From Leclercia adecarboxylata (lineage in GTDB: Bacteria > Pseudomonadota > Gammaproteobacteria > Enterobacterales > Enterobacteriaceae), in assembly GCF_006874705.1 (NCBI RefSeq), contig NZ_CP035382.1, positions 3,348,001 through 3,412,000 on the forward strand: a stretch of 64,000 bases of DNA, given 5' to 3'. The translations under genes and the position numbers were made by a program. Below the pieces are notes generated by a model. That model was not told the origin of the DNA. It saw only the letters and a list, made by a program, of their open reading frames with translations, and searched no databases. Of the stretch, positions 47,885-57,860 are shown piece by piece; positions within the stretch are counted from its first letter, which is position 1, and each line of letters begins with the position of its first letter.

Positions 47885-49543
47885 ATGTTGCTGGAACGTG
47901 TGGAAATTGTAGGGTTTCGCGGCATCAACAGATTGTCGTTGATGCTTGAGCACAATAACGTGCTGATCGGGGAAAACGCCTGGGGTAAATCCAGCCTGCT
48001 GGATGCCCTGACGCTGCTGCTCTCTCCGGAATCGGATCTGTACCATTTTGTCCGGGAAGACTTCTGGTTCCCGCCCGGGGATCTGCTGGGGCGCGAACAC
48101 CATCTGCATATCATTCTCACTTTCCGTGAATCCGAGCCGGGCCGTCATCGCGTCCGTCGCTATCGCCCCCTTGCCGACTGCTGGGTGCCCTGTGAGGATG
48201 GCTATCAGCGCATTTTTTACCGTCTGGAGGGCGAGCTGGCGGACGACGACAGCGTGCTGACCCTGCGTGGTTTTCTCGATACCGACGGTAATGCTCTGCC
48301 GCTGGCGGATATCGACGCGCTCGCGCGCCATCTGGTGCGTCTGATGCCGGTGCTGCGCCTGCGGGACGCCCGCTTTATGCGCCGGATCCGCAACGGCGCG
48401 GTGCCCAATATGCCCGACGTGGAAGTGACCGCTCGCGAGCTGGATTATCTGGCCCGGGAGCTGGTGGCCCGCCCGCAAAATTTAACCGATGGCCAGATCC
48501 GTCAGGGGCTGTCGGCGATGGTGCAACTGCTGGAGCACTACTTCTCCGAGCAGGGATCTTCGCCGGTCCGCAACCGGCTGATGCGGCGGCGCTCCCATGA
48601 CGAACAGCGTAGCTGGCGCTATCTCGATATCATCAACCGGATGATTGACAGGCCTGGCGGCCGTTCGCACCGGGTGATCCTGCTGGGACTTTTCTCGACG
48701 CTATTGCAGGCCAAAGGCACCGTCCGGCTGGACCGGGATGCCCGCCCGCTGCTGCTGGTAGAAGATCCCGAAACGCGCCTGCACCCCATTATGCTCTCGG
48801 TGGCGTGGCACCTGCTGAATCTGCTGCCGTTGCAGCGCATCACCACCACCAACTCCGGCGAGCTGCTGTCGTTAACCCCGGTCGAGCACGTCTGTCGCCT
48901 GGTACGCGAATCGTCGCGCGTCTCCGCCTTCCGCCTGGGACCCGGGGGGATGAACGCCGAAGACAACCGGCGGATCGCCTTCCATATTCGCTTTAATCGC
49001 GCCTCCTCCCTGTTCGCCCGCTGCTGGCTGCTGGTGGAAGGGGAGACGGAAACCTGGGTGATTAACGAGCTGGCCCGCCAGTGCGGCCACCACTTCGATG
49101 CCGAGGGGATCAAGGTGATTGAGTTTGCCCAGTCGGGCTTAAAACCGCTGATCAAATTTGCCCGGCGAATGGGCATCGAGTGGCATGTGCTGGTGGACGG
49201 CGACGAAGCGGGTAAGAAATATGCCGCTACCGTGCGCGGGCTGATCAATAACGACCGGGAAGAGGAGCGGGAGCACCTGACGATGCTCCCCGCTATGGAC
49301 ATGGAGCACTTCATGTACCGCCAGGGCTTCTCGGACGTCTTTCACCGGGTGGCGATGATCCCCGACGATGTTCCGATGAACATGCGGCGGGTGATCGTGA
49401 AGGCCATTCACCGCTCGTCGAAACCCGATCTGGCGATTGAAGTGGCGATGGAGGCCGGGCGGCGCGGGGTTGAGGCGGTGCCAACCCTGTTGCGGAAAAT
49501 GTTCTCCCGCGTGCTGTGGCTGGCGCGCGGGAGAGCTGATTAA
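47885..49543 (+). CDS. ybjD: OLD-family ATP-dependent nuclease-like protein YbjD
   Basis: The 552-residue protein has an N-terminal SMC-like ATPase (Walker A as GENAWGKSSLLDAL; VEDPETRLHP as Walker B-like segment) and a C-terminal TOPRIM domain (LVEGETETWVINEL; HVLVDGDEAGKKYA), the arrangement of OLD nucleases. It matches E. coli YbjD at equal length. It acts on nucleic acid in the cytosol; the physiological role is unsettled. It has an 81-base gap after the peptide terminator and a GGAGG ribosome site. Confidence 0.93.
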   Translation: MLLERVEIVGFRGINRLSLMLEHNNVLIGENAWGKSSLLDALTLLLSPESDLYHFVREDFWFPPGDLLGREHHLHIILTFRESEPGRHRVRRYRPLADCWVPCEDGYQRIFYRLEGELADDDSVLTLRGFLDTDGNALPLADIDALARHLVRLMPVLRLRDARFMRRIRNGAVPNMPDVEVTARELDYLARELVARPQNLTDGQIRQGLSAMVQLLEHYFSEQGSSPVRNRLMRRRSHDEQRSWRYLDIINRMIDRPGGRSHRVILLGLFSTLLQAKGTVRLDRDARPLLLVEDPETRLHPIMLSVAWHLLNLLPLQRITTTNSGELLSLTPVEHVCRLVRESSRVSAFRLGPGGMNAEDNRRIAFHIRFNRASSLFARCWLLVEGETETWVINELARQCGHHFDAEGIKVIEFAQSGLKPLIKFARRMGIEWHVLVDGDEAGKKYAATVRGLINNDREEEREHLTMLPAMDMEHFMYRQGFSDVFHRVAMIPDDVPMNMRRVIVKAIHRSSKPDLAIEVAMEAGRRGVEAVPTLLRKMFSRVLWLARGRAD

Positions 49544-50496
49544 CGGCGGGTTGCCTGGTTGACCTGATCGATCAGGCTGTCCAGCAGGGCAAAGCGGCGG
49601 CGGTACTCGGCGCGCTTTTTGCTGGCAATCTCTTCCATCGGTTTGCGCGGCATGGCGAGCGGCAGCCTGAAGTTGCCCTCATCGTCGCGCTCTCCACCGA
49701 GCGACAGCCAGAAGCTGTCGTAATCGGCCAGCAGTTTGCCCTCTTTTTTCTTGCGATAGCGCCAGCTGCGGTAAATATGGGTGCTGTTGCTGACGGCAAC
49801 GATCTGCTCCACGGCAAGGACATGGCCCAGCGTCATGGCGGCTTCCACCAGCAGGCGTTTCGGGAACAGGCCATGACAGGCTTTGGTGGCGCTCTGGATC
49901 GCCTCGTGCGGCACAAAGGCTTTTGCCCCCTGCATCCCGCCGATAAACAGCGTCGTGGTGCCGTTAATCTGGCACAGCGTAAAGGTCATCTCTGCCAGCA
50001 CCGTCTGCTGTGCGTCGCAAAACGCCAGCGTGGCTTCGCCCTCTTTATCCAGAAAAGCATCGGCGCACAGACGCAGGGTAAACTGCTGCTCGTCTTTGCC
50101 GGTCAGGGTCAGCAACGTCACCCCTTCCCGGGAGAGATAGCCGTTCATCAGCGCGGCCGGAAGCTGGCGCTGCATCGTCTGATAGTGCCAGTTCAGCGCC
50201 TGCAGGGTTTGCTGACGGTTGATGGCAACGGACAACCACGGGCGGTGCAGGCGGCAGGGAAGCCCAGGCTGAACCTGCAACAGCTGCAGTAACTGCGGCT
50301 GTTTTGCCAGGTTAGTCAGCAGGCGGGCGGTGCTGAATGGCGTCATCAGCGATCGCAGCATAAACTTGCGGCGGTAGGCCGGGTTGCGCCAGGCAAGGCC
50401 GGGGGTTAATGTCCCGGATGCCAGACGTTGAAACAGTTGCCAGCCCGATTTTGGGTGTGGCTGGTGTGTATAAGATGACTCTGCGATGGATGACAT
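49540..50496 (-). CDS. ybjX: VirK-like protein YbjX (DUF535)
   Basis: The 318-residue protein matches E. coli YbjX and Shigella/Salmonella VirK (DUF535), with HRPWLSVAINRQQ and GHVLAVEQIVAVSNSTHIY. Homologues are linked to resistance to antimicrobial peptides and are PhoP-regulated in Salmonella. No convincing PhoP box was found upstream. It is convergent with ybjD, overlapping by four bases, and divergent from macA. Confidence 0.9.
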   Translation of the reverse strand: MSSIAESSYTHQPHPKSGWQLFQRLASGTLTPGLAWRNPAYRRKFMLRSLMTPFSTARLLTNLAKQPQLLQLLQVQPGLPCRLHRPWLSVAINRQQTLQALNWHYQTMQRQLPAALMNGYLSREGVTLLTLTGKDEQQFTLRLCADAFLDKEGEATLAFCDAQQTVLAEMTFTLCQINGTTTLFIGGMQGAKAFVPHEAIQSATKACHGLFPKRLLVEAAMTLGHVLAVEQIVAVSNSTHIYRSWRYRKKKEGKLLADYDSFWLSLGGERDDEGNFRLPLAMPRKPMEEIASKKRAEYRRRFALLDSLIDQVNQATRR

Positions 50497-50655
50497 AATA
50501 AATTCCGGTCTTGTTGCCAGATCTTTATTTCAGCAGGGGTTTTATCAACCTCTCCTCAACGATTTTCAACCATCCTGGAAAGCAGGGGTTTCGTTGAGGA
50601 ACGGTTTAGTTAGAATCAACAGTTATGTAAGCCAGAATAGCTATTTGGAATATTT

Positions 50656-51771
50656 ATGAACTTTAAGGGAAAACGCAGGAAGCTGTTTCTGCTGCTGGTG
50701 CTGATTGTACTGGTGGCTGGATTCTGGCTGTGGCGGGTGCTTAACGCCCCGGTGCCGCACTATCAAACGCTGATTGTCCGTCCGGGCGAGCTGCAGCAAA
50801 GCGTGCTCGCCACTGGCAAGCTGGACGCGCTGCGCAAGGTGGATGTGGGCGCGCAGGTCAGCGGGCAGCTGAAAACGCTGTCGGTGGAGATTGGCGACAA
50901 AGTGAAAAAAGGGCAGCTGCTGGGGGTCATCGATCCGGAGCAGGCCGAAAACCAGATCAAAGAGGTGGAGGCGACCCTGATGGAGCTGCGCGCCCAGCGC
51001 AGCCAGGCTGAAGCGGAGCGTAAGCTGGCCCAGGTGACCCTGAACCGTCAGCGGCAGCTGGCTACGACCCAGGCGATCTCGCAGCAGGATCTGGATACCT
51101 CGGTTACGGAGCTGGCGGTCAAGCAGGCGCAGATTGGCACCATCGATGCGCAGATCAAACGCAACCAGGCCTCGCTGGACAGCGCCAAAACCAACCTTGA
51201 TTACACCCGTATCGTCGCCCCGATGGCCGGGGAAGTGACGCAAATCACCACCCTGCAGGGGCAGACGGTGATTGCCGCCCAGCAGGCGCCGAACATCCTG
51301 ACCCTGGCGGATATGGGCACCATGCTGGTGAAAGCCCAGGTCTCCGAGGCGGATGTCATTCACCTTAAACCAGGGCAAAAAGCCTGGTTTACCGTGCTGG
51401 GGGATCCGCAAACCCGCTACGAAGGGGTGCTGAAAGACATTCTCCCGACCCCGGAGAAGGTCAACGACGCCATCTTCTATCACGCCCGCTTTGAAGTGCC
51501 TAACCCGCAGGGGGTGCTGCGTCTGGACATGACCGCTCAGGTGCATATCCAGCTGGCCGGGGTTAAAAACGTGCTGACCATTCCGCTGGCGGCGCTGGGT
51601 GAACCCGTAGGCGACAACCGCTACAACGTGAAGGTGCTGCGTAGCGGCGAGACGCGCGAGCGTGAGGTGAGCCTCGGCGCGCGCAACGACACCGACGTGG
51701 TGGTGGTGAAAGGGCTGGAAGAGGGTGAAGAGGTGGTCATCAGCGAGAGCCAGCCCGGGGCGGCCAAATGA
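50656..51771 (+). CDS. macA: Macrolide export periplasmic adaptor MacA
   Basis: The 371-residue membrane-fusion protein has one N-terminal helix (about 11-28), a lipoyl/barrel-sandwich region ([31 protein letters not shown]), an alpha-helical hairpin (about 95-180) and a beta-barrel. It links MacB to TolC for export of macrolides, enterotoxin and other substrates. Its end overlaps the macB start by four bases (ATGA). Confidence 0.95.
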   Translation: MNFKGKRRKLFLLLVLIVLVAGFWLWRVLNAPVPHYQTLIVRPGELQQSVLATGKLDALRKVDVGAQVSGQLKTLSVEIGDKVKKGQLLGVIDPEQAENQIKEVEATLMELRAQRSQAEAERKLAQVTLNRQRQLATTQAISQQDLDTSVTELAVKQAQIGTIDAQIKRNQASLDSAKTNLDYTRIVAPMAGEVTQITTLQGQTVIAAQQAPNILTLADMGTMLVKAQVSEADVIHLKPGQKAWFTVLGDPQTRYEGVLKDILPTPEKVNDAIFYHARFEVPNPQGVLRLDMTAQVHIQLAGVKNVLTIPLAALGEPVGDNRYNVKVLRSGETREREVSLGARNDTDVVVVKGLEEGEEVVISESQPGAAK

Positions 51772-53708
51772 CGGCCCTGCTGGAGCTGAATGATATCCGC
51801 CGGAGCTACCCCTCCGGCGACGGGCCGGTGGAGGTGCTGAAAGGCATCACCCTGCGGGTCGAGGCCGGGGAGATGGTAGCGATTGTCGGGGCCTCGGGCT
51901 CCGGTAAATCCACCCTGATGAATATTCTTGGCTGTCTGGATAAACCCACCAGCGGCACCTACCGGGTGGCCGGGACCGATGTCGCCACCCTCGACAGCGA
52001 CGCGCTGGCCAAACTGCGGCGGGAACATTTCGGCTTTATCTTCCAGCGTTACCACCTGCTCTCGCACCTGAGCGCGGCGCAAAACGTCGAAGTGCCGGCG
52101 GTCTATGCCGGCGTGGAGCGCAAAAAACGGCTTGAGCGGGCGCAGGCGCTGCTTACCCGGCTGGGGCTGGGGGAGCGGGTCGATTACCAGCCTTCGCAGC
52201 TCTCCGGTGGCCAGCAGCAGCGGGTGAGTATCGCCCGGGCGCTGATGAACGGCGGGCAGGTGATCCTTGCCGATGAACCGACCGGGGCGCTGGACAGCCA
52301 CTCCGGGGAAGAGGTCATGGCGATCCTGCATCAGCTGCGGGATCAGGGGCATACGGTGATCATCGTCACCCACGATCCGCAGGTGGCCGCGCAGGCCGGG
52401 CGGATCGTGGAGATCCACGACGGCGAGCTGGTCAGCAATCCACCGCCCGGCCTTAACGCCACCCGGCGTCAGGAGGTGGCGCTACCGCCGCCGTCCGGCT
52501 GGCGGCAGTTTGCCAGCAGTTTCCGTGAAGCGCTGACCATGGCCTGGCTGGCGATGGCCGCCAACAAGATGCGTACCCTGTTGACCATGCTCGGGATCAT
52601 CATCGGTATCGCCTCGGTGGTATCGATTGTGGTGGTGGGGGATGCCGCCAAACAGCTGGTGCTGTCGGACATACGCTCCATCGGCACCAACACCATCGAC
52701 GTCTATCCCGGCAAAGACTTTGGCGACGATGAGCCGCAGTATCAGCAGGCGCTGAAATATGACGATCTGGCCGCTATCCAGAAGCAGCCCTGGGTCAACT
52801 CCGCCACCCCGGCGGTGTCGCAGAACCTGCGTCTGCGTTACGCCAACATCGACGTGGCCGCCAGCGCTAACGGCGTCAGCGGCGATTACTTTAACGTCTA
52901 CGGTATGACCTTCAGCGAAGGGGGCACCTTCAATGCGGAACAGCTGGCGGGCCGGGCGCAGGTGGTGGTGCTGGATGCCAACTCCCGGCGACAGCTGTTC
53001 CCCAATAAAGCGAAGGTGGTGGGCGAAATTATCCTGGTGGGCAATATGCCTGCAACGGTGATCGGCGTGGCGGAGGAGAAGCAGTCGATGTTTGGCAGCA
53101 GCAAGATTTTGCGCGTCTGGCTGCCGTATACCACCATCTCAGGACGCATTATGGGGCAGTCATGGCTGAACTCGATCACCGTCCGGGTGAAAGAGGGCTA
53201 CGACAGCGCCCAGGCGGAACAACAGCTCGAGCGCCTGCTGACCCTGCGCCACGGGAAGAAGGATTTCTTCACCTGGAACATGGACGGGCTCTTGAAAACG
53301 GCGGAAAAGACCACACGTACTCTTCAGCTCTTCCTCACGCTGGTGGCGATTATCTCTCTGCTGGTCGGGGGAATTGGGGTGATGAATATCATGCTGGTGT
53401 CGGTGACGGAGCGCACGCGCGAAATCGGCATCCGCATGGCGGTCGGCGCCCGGGCCAGCGATGTGCTGCAGCAGTTTTTAATTGAGGCGGTGCTGGTCTG
53501 TCTGGTAGGCGGCGCGCTGGGGATTTCGCTCTCCCTGTTAATTGCCTTCACGCTGCAGCTGTTTTTACCCGGCTGGGAAATTGGTTTTTCACCGATGGCG
53601 CTGTTAACGGCCTTTCTTTGTTCTACCTTTACCGGGGTGCTGTTTGGCTGGCTGCCGGCAAGAAATGCGGCGCGGCTGGATCCGGTGGATGCGCTAGCCC
53701 GGGAGTGA
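51768..53708 (+). CDS. macB: Macrolide export ATPase/permease MacB
   Basis: The 646-residue fused ABC protein has an N-terminal ATPase (Walker [41 protein letters not shown]), then one helix, a large periplasmic domain (about 300-520) and three C-terminal helices, with the FtsX-like motif [17 protein letters not shown]. It drives tripartite efflux by mechanotransmission. Full length compared with E. coli MacB (648). Confidence 0.96.
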   Translation: MTALLELNDIRRSYPSGDGPVEVLKGITLRVEAGEMVAIVGASGSGKSTLMNILGCLDKPTSGTYRVAGTDVATLDSDALAKLRREHFGFIFQRYHLLSHLSAAQNVEVPAVYAGVERKKRLERAQALLTRLGLGERVDYQPSQLSGGQQQRVSIARALMNGGQVILADEPTGALDSHSGEEVMAILHQLRDQGHTVIIVTHDPQVAAQAGRIVEIHDGELVSNPPPGLNATRRQEVALPPPSGWRQFASSFREALTMAWLAMAANKMRTLLTMLGIIIGIASVVSIVVVGDAAKQLVLSDIRSIGTNTIDVYPGKDFGDDEPQYQQALKYDDLAAIQKQPWVNSATPAVSQNLRLRYANIDVAASANGVSGDYFNVYGMTFSEGGTFNAEQLAGRAQVVVLDANSRRQLFPNKAKVVGEIILVGNMPATVIGVAEEKQSMFGSSKILRVWLPYTTISGRIMGQSWLNSITVRVKEGYDSAQAEQQLERLLTLRHGKKDFFTWNMDGLLKTAEKTTRTLQLFLTLVAIISLLVGGIGVMNIMLVSVTERTREIGIRMAVGARASDVLQQFLIEAVLVCLVGGALGISLSLLIAFTLQLFLPGWEIGFSPMALLTAFLCSTFTGVLFGWLPARNAARLDPVDALARE

Positions 53709-53730
53709 GCCTGTTGGCCTACAAATATTC

Positions 53731-53823
53731 GTAGGCCCGCGCAAGCGCAGCGCCGCCGGGCGTCAGCTCGCACAGCAGCCCACAAGGATTTGTAGGCCCG
53801 TGCAAGCGCAGCGCCGCCGGGCA
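53731..53823. repeat. Two REP units after macB
   Basis: Two near-identical direct copies lie at 53731-53761 and 53792-53823, sharing TGCAAGCGCAGCGCCGCCGG-type cores. The same variant recurs at 57149-57180 after clpA. Confidence 0.85.
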
Positions 53824-53849
53824 CCAGACCGCATGGAAGCCCACAAATA

Positions 53850-53878
53850 AAAATGCCAGCGCATCGGGCTGGCATTTT
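53850..53878 (-). terminator. Terminator between macB and cspD
   Basis: A perfect 11-bp stem AAAATGCCAGC / GCTGGCATTTT with a 7-base loop. On the minus strand it runs into TTTTTATTT, 30 bases after cspD; it can also stop macB transcripts. Confidence 0.9.
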
Positions 53879-53909
53879 GAGTGCGGGGTGTACACAATGA
53901 AACAGAGGG

Positions 53910-54131
53910 CTATGCCACCACTTCTGCTTCGATGGGCACAATAACGCTGGCATGATTGCCTTTTGGCCCGAGGTGTACATCGAACCGGACGGCTTGTCCG
54001 GCCTTCAGCGTTCTGTAACCATCCATCTGAATGGTGGAGTAATGCGCGAAGATGTCTTCGCCGCCGCCTTCAGGGCAGATAAAACCAAACCCTTTGGCGT
54101 TGTTGAACCACTTAACTGTACCCGTTTCCAT
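53910..54131 (-). CDS. cspD: Cold-shock-like replication inhibitor CspD
   Basis: The 73-residue OB-fold protein has the RNP-like motifs KGFGFI and DIFAHYS. It matches E. coli CspD, which is not cold-induced but rises in stationary phase and slow growth and inhibits DNA replication by binding single strands. It is divergent from clpSA. Confidence 0.95.
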   Translation of the reverse strand: METGTVKWFNNAKGFGFICPEGGGEDIFAHYSTIQMDGYRTLKAGQAVRFDVHLGPKGNHASVIVPIEAEVVA

Positions 54132-54225
54132 GCTTCGACATCCTTCGTAAATCTTATTGAGTTAGATGTAATGAACCGGTGCTGGAGTGGGGGCTGTTCA
54201 AAACCTCGCCAACTCACGCCTGTAC

Positions 54226-54253
54226 AATTTAGATAAACCAAAGGCAGCGTCAA
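54226..54253 (-). promoter_or_regulatory. Candidate cspD promoter
   Basis: On the minus strand TTGACG (54253-54248), a 16-base spacer and TAAATT (54231-54226). It would give a leader of about 90 bases. Confidence 0.35.
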
Positions 54254-54320
54254 GCATTTGCCGGGGATGGGAGGGGGAAAATGCGTCAAAATTTGAAGCA
54301 GTTAACGCTATTGGTGGGTA

Positions 54321-54349
54321 TTGTGACAGACATCGCGGATGGCAATAAT
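54321..54349 (+). promoter_or_regulatory. Candidate clpSA promoter
   Basis: TTGTGA (54321-54326), a 17-base spacer and AATAAT (54344-54349), about 100 bases before clpS. Confidence 0.45.
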
Positions 54350-54452
54350 AGATGTGAGTTATCTGACATCTGAGGTAGATTCAGGTTATGTATAGCCTCC
54401 TGTCAGCATCAGAACCGCGACCGGAGACCGTAAACGAAGATGACGACAGACA

Positions 54453-54773
54453 ATGGGTAAGACGAACGACTGGCTCGATTTCGACAAGCTGGCGGAAGAT
54501 AAAGTGCGCGACGCGCTAAAACCGCCATCTATGTATAAAGTTATGTTAATGAACGATGACTACACGCCGATGGAATTTGTTATTGACGTGCTACAAAAGT
54601 TCTTTTCTTATGATGTAGAACGTGCAACGCAACTGATGCTTACCGTTCACTATCATGGCAAAGCCATCTGCGGTGTTTTTACTGCAGAAGTCGCAGAGAC
54701 GAAGGTGGCGATGGTGAACCAGTATGCAAGGGAGAACGAGCATCCGTTGCTGTGTACGCTAGAAAAAGCCTGA
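54453..54773 (+). CDS. clpS: ATP-dependent Clp protease adaptor ClpS
   Basis: The 106-residue adaptor binds ClpA and delivers N-degron substrates (N-terminal Leu, Phe, Tyr, Trp) to ClpAP. The N-terminal tail is followed by the pocket-forming core ([31 protein letters not shown]). Near-identical to E. coli ClpS. It lies 30 bases before clpA. Confidence 0.96.
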   Translation: MGKTNDWLDFDKLAEDKVRDALKPPSMYKVMLMNDDYTPMEFVIDVLQKFFSYDVERATQLMLTVHYHGKAICGVFTAEVAETKVAMVNQYARENEHPLLCTLEKA

Positions 54774-54803
54774 ATAAGGCAATGAAAATTGGGGGAGGTG
54801 CCT

Positions 54804-57080
54804 ATGCTCAATCAAGAACTGGAACTCAGTTTAAACATGGCTTTCGCCAGAGCGCGTGAGCACCGACATGAGTTTATGACGGTCGAGCACCTGCTGCTCG
54901 CACTGCTCAGCAATCCATCCGCCCGCGAAGCGCTTGAAGCCTGCTCCGTGGACCTGGTGGCGCTGCGTCAGGAACTTGAAGCCTTCATCGAACAGACCAC
55001 ACCTGTACTGCCCGTCAGTGAAGAGGAGCGCGACACGCAGCCGACGCTCAGCTTCCAGCGTGTACTCCAGCGTGCGGTATTTCACGTCCAGTCCTCCGGA
55101 CGTAGCGAAGTCACCGGTGCCAACGTGCTGGTTGCCATCTTCAGCGAGCAGGAGTCGCAAGCCGCCTATCTGCTGCGCAAACACGAAGTCAGCCGCCTTG
55201 ATGTGGTGAACTTCATCTCTCACGGAACGCGAAAAGACGAGCCGAATCAGGCATCGGATTCCGGCCATCAGGTCAACAGCGAAGAGCAGGCAGGCGGGGA
55301 GGAACGTATGGAAAACTTCACCACCAATCTTAACCAGCTTGCCCGCGTCGGCGGTATTGACCCGCTGATTGGCCGCGAAAAAGAGCTGGAACGGGCGATT
55401 CAGGTACTGTGCCGCCGCCGTAAGAACAACCCGCTGCTGGTGGGGGAATCGGGCGTCGGTAAAACCGCCATCGCCGAAGGGCTGGCCTGGCGCATTGTGC
55501 AGGGCGACGTCCCGGAAGTGATCGCCGATTGCACCATCTACTCGCTGGATATCGGTTCCCTGCTGGCGGGGACCAAATACCGCGGTGATTTTGAAAAACG
55601 TTTCAAAGCGCTGCTGAAACAGCTGGAGCAGGATACTAACAGCATCCTGTTTATCGACGAGATCCATACCATCATTGGTGCCGGTGCGGCATCGGGCGGC
55701 CAGGTGGATGCTGCCAACCTGATTAAACCGCTGCTCTCCAGCGGCAAAATCCGGGTGATTGGCTCGACCACCTACCAGGAGTTCAGCAATATTTTCGAAA
55801 AAGACCGCGCCCTGGCGCGTCGCTTCCAGAAAATCGACATTACTGAACCGTCGGTTGAAGAAACGGTGCAGATCATCAACGGCCTGAAACCGAAGTACGA
55901 GGCGCACCACGACGTGCGTTATACCGCCAAAGCGGTGCGTGCGGCGGTGGAGCTGGCGGTGAAATACATCAACGACCGTCATCTGCCGGATAAAGCGATT
56001 GACGTGATCGACGAAGCGGGCGCGCGTGCGCGTCTGATGCCGGTCAGCAAGCGCAAGAAAACGGTCAACGTGGCGGATATCGAATCCGTGGTGGCCCGCA
56101 TCGCGCGTATTCCTGAGAAGAGCGTTTCTCAGAGCGACCGCGATACGCTGAAAAACCTCGGCGATCGCCTGAAAATGCTGGTCTTTGGTCAGGATAAAGC
56201 CATTGAGGCCTTAACCGAAGCCATCAAGATGGCCCGCGCCGGGCTGGGGCATGAGCACAAGCCTGTCGGTTCCTTCCTGTTCGCCGGCCCGACCGGGGTG
56301 GGGAAAACCGAGGTGACGGTTCAGCTCTCCAAAGCGCTGGGTATTGAGCTGCTGCGCTTTGATATGTCCGAGTATATGGAGCGTCACACCGTCAGCCGAC
56401 TGATCGGTGCGCCTCCGGGCTATGTGGGCTTTGATCAGGGCGGCCTGCTCACCGACGCGGTGATCAAGCATCCGCACGCGGTTCTGCTGCTCGATGAGAT
56501 CGAGAAAGCGCACCCGGACGTCTTTAACCTGCTGCTGCAGGTAATGGATAACGGGACGCTGACCGACAACAACGGGCGCAAGGCGGACTTCCGCAACGTG
56601 GTGATGGTGATGACCACCAACGCCGGGGTGCGTGAGACCGAGCGTAAATCCATCGGCCTGATCCACCAGGATAACAGCACCGATGCGATGGAAGAGATCA
56701 AGAAGGTCTTTACGCCGGAGTTCCGTAACCGTCTGGACAACATTATCTGGTTCGATCACCTGTCTACCGAGGTGATTCATCAGGTGGTGGATAAGTTCAT
56801 CGTCGAGCTGCAGGTCCAGCTGGATCAGAAAGGGGTTTCCCTGGAAGTGAGTCAGGAAGCCCGCGACTGGCTGGCTGAGAAAGGCTACGACCGTGCGATG
56901 GGTGCGCGTCCAATGGCGCGTGTCATCCAGGACAACCTGAAAAAACCGTTGGCTAACGAACTGCTGTTTGGTTCGCTGGTGGATGGGGGGCAGGTGACCG
57001 TGGCGCTGGATCAGGCGAAGAACGAGCTGACGTATGACTTCCAGAGTGCGGCGAAGCATAAGCCGGAAGCGGCTCACTAG
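54804..57080 (+). CDS. clpA: ATP-dependent Clp protease ATPase subunit ClpA
   Basis: The 758-residue AAA+ unfoldase has an N-domain (1-145) that binds ClpS, and two ATPase modules with Walker A motifs GESGVGKTA and GPTGVGKTE. The ClpP-docking IGL motif is present (KSIGLIHQD). The frame is open five codons upstream, but the ATG at 54804 follows GGGGGAGG and matches E. coli. Confidence 0.97.
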   Translation: MLNQELELSLNMAFARAREHRHEFMTVEHLLLALLSNPSAREALEACSVDLVALRQELEAFIEQTTPVLPVSEEERDTQPTLSFQRVLQRAVFHVQSSGRSEVTGANVLVAIFSEQESQAAYLLRKHEVSRLDVVNFISHGTRKDEPNQASDSGHQVNSEEQAGGEERMENFTTNLNQLARVGGIDPLIGREKELERAIQVLCRRRKNNPLLVGESGVGKTAIAEGLAWRIVQGDVPEVIADCTIYSLDIGSLLAGTKYRGDFEKRFKALLKQLEQDTNSILFIDEIHTIIGAGAASGGQVDAANLIKPLLSSGKIRVIGSTTYQEFSNIFEKDRALARRFQKIDITEPSVEETVQIINGLKPKYEAHHDVRYTAKAVRAAVELAVKYINDRHLPDKAIDVIDEAGARARLMPVSKRKKTVNVADIESVVARIARIPEKSVSQSDRDTLKNLGDRLKMLVFGQDKAIEALTEAIKMARAGLGHEHKPVGSFLFAGPTGVGKTEVTVQLSKALGIELLRFDMSEYMERHTVSRLIGAPPGYVGFDQGGLLTDAVIKHPHAVLLLDEIEKAHPDVFNLLLQVMDNGTLTDNNGRKADFRNVVMVMTTNAGVRETERKSIGLIHQDNSTDAMEEIKKVFTPEFRNRLDNIIWFDHLSTEVIHQVVDKFIVELQVQLDQKGVSLEVSQEARDWLAEKGYDRAMGARPMARVIQDNLKKPLANELLFGSLVDGGQVTVALDQAKNELTYDFQSAAKHKPEAAH

Positions 57081-57099
57081 TTTTGTTGAGTGACGATAA

Positions 57100-57125
57100 A
57101 AACCGGGCGAAAGCCCGGTTTTTTT
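57100..57125 (+). terminator. Terminator of clpSA
   Basis: A perfect 9-bp stem AAACCGGGC / GCCCGGTTT with a GAAA tetraloop is followed by TTTT. Confidence 0.95.
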
Positions 57126-57148
57126 ATGGCTTTTATATTGTGCATTTT

Positions 57149-57180
57149 GTAGGCCCGTGCAAGCGCAGCGCCGCCGGGCA
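57149..57180. repeat. REP unit after clpA
   Basis: A single REP (GTAGGCCCGTGCAAGCG...) of the same variant as those after macB. It is framed by TGCATT and AATGCA, making a longer stem. Confidence 0.8.
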
Positions 57181-57660
57181 ATGCACGGTGGTAACATGTG
57201 GCGGCTGTGGGGGTTCCGTTCACCTTGCGTTCGCTGCTTCTCTGTAAACCACGTCACCCGTGAACGTGCCAGGGGGGCTCGCCGCCTCCCCCCTGGCAAC
57301 CCCGGCTCCCGGCAAAGAAAATCGCCGCTTCGCGGTCCCTTCGGCTTATTCCCTTCGGCTTTCGGGTCGGGCACCAGCCTGCATCCATGCAGGCTATGCC
57401 CTCTCGGCGCGTCCATGCGCCTCGCCCCGGCCTGCGGTCAACGCCTCAGCGATTTTCAGCCGGACCTGGGTGCCGCTGTGAGTGGCAAGTTTGCCTCTGA
57501 CTTTTGTGTTGCTGTAGGGGAGATGAAAATTTTGCGAGGCGTTATCCAGAATTTAAATAAGGGTATTGCTGGATAAAATCCCAGTAATAAAATGGCGATG
57601 CACCTGCAAAATCAGGTGCCAGGATTGGCGTCCTGGACTCATAGATATGGAAATGATGTT
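57181..57660 (+). other. Non-coding GC-rich segment resembling a P4-type satellite leader
   Basis: This stretch has no convincing gene. It contains strong hairpins: GCCAGGGGGG / CCCCCCTGGC near 57268-57298 and AGCCTGCAT / ATGCAGGCT near 57380-57399, plus a tandem CCCTTCGGCTT repeat. An ORF at 57157-57576 spans it but starts inside the REP and looks like a translated structured region, similar to segments I recall upstream of P4-like immunity genes. Probably a remnant of a satellite phage. E. coli serW (tRNA-Ser) lies between clpA and infA, but no tRNA is visible here. Confidence 0.4.
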
Positions 57661-57684
57661 GCCAAGGCAGCACCACAGGTTTCG

Positions 57685-57713
57685 TTCACACTTTTGTAAG
57701 TAGCGATTATAAT
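57685..57713 (+). promoter_or_regulatory. Promoter of the P4-type immunity operon
   Basis: TTCACA (57685-57690), exactly 17 bases, then a perfect TATAAT (57708-57713). The predicted start is near 57719, at the beginning of the structured leader. Confidence 0.7.
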
Positions 57714-57718
57714 GGGCT

Positions 57719-57836
57719 TCTTCAATTATGGTGGGCTGAACCGGGGCTTCTTTTGAAGCGCCGATTTTCCATATTGTCGGTACGCCAATCCGGTTCAGTC
57801 TGCCACCCGAAGTTGGCGTTTCAGGTGGTAGTTTTT
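57719..57836 (+). ncRNA. P4/P1 C4-type immunity RNA leader with alternative hairpins
   Basis: Three elements match the P4 CI / P1 C4 logic. A first segment (seqA-like, GGTGGGCTGAACCGG, 57730-57744) pairs with a central segment (seqB-like, CCGGTTCAGTCTGCCACC, 57790-57807) over about 14 bp. A third (seqC-like, GGTGGTAG, 57824-57831) can pair with CTGCCACC of the same central segment, and that hairpin is followed by TTTTT, forming a terminator. So pairing choice could decide read-through, and a processed central RNA could act in trans to shut the operon off. A smaller stem GCTTC / GAAGC lies inside. Function is inferred from structure. Confidence 0.65.
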
Positions 57837-57860
57837 CAGCGTTAATATGGAATTGTGAAT

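Larger units (their letters stand above)
54132..54452. other. Divergent control region cspD / clpS
   Basis: A 321-base gap without ORFs, holding a candidate promoter on each strand, listed separately. Both leaders are long, about 90 to 100 bases. Confidence 0.6.

Noticed and set aside
50497..50655. PhoP box between ybjX and macA
   Set aside because: Single GTTTA-like half-sites are present but no pair with the required spacing.
57157..57576. 139-codon ORF after clpA
   Set aside because: It begins inside a REP unit, is rich in Arg, Pro and Gly from GC-rich hairpins, and has no ribosome site; better explained as structured non-coding DNA.
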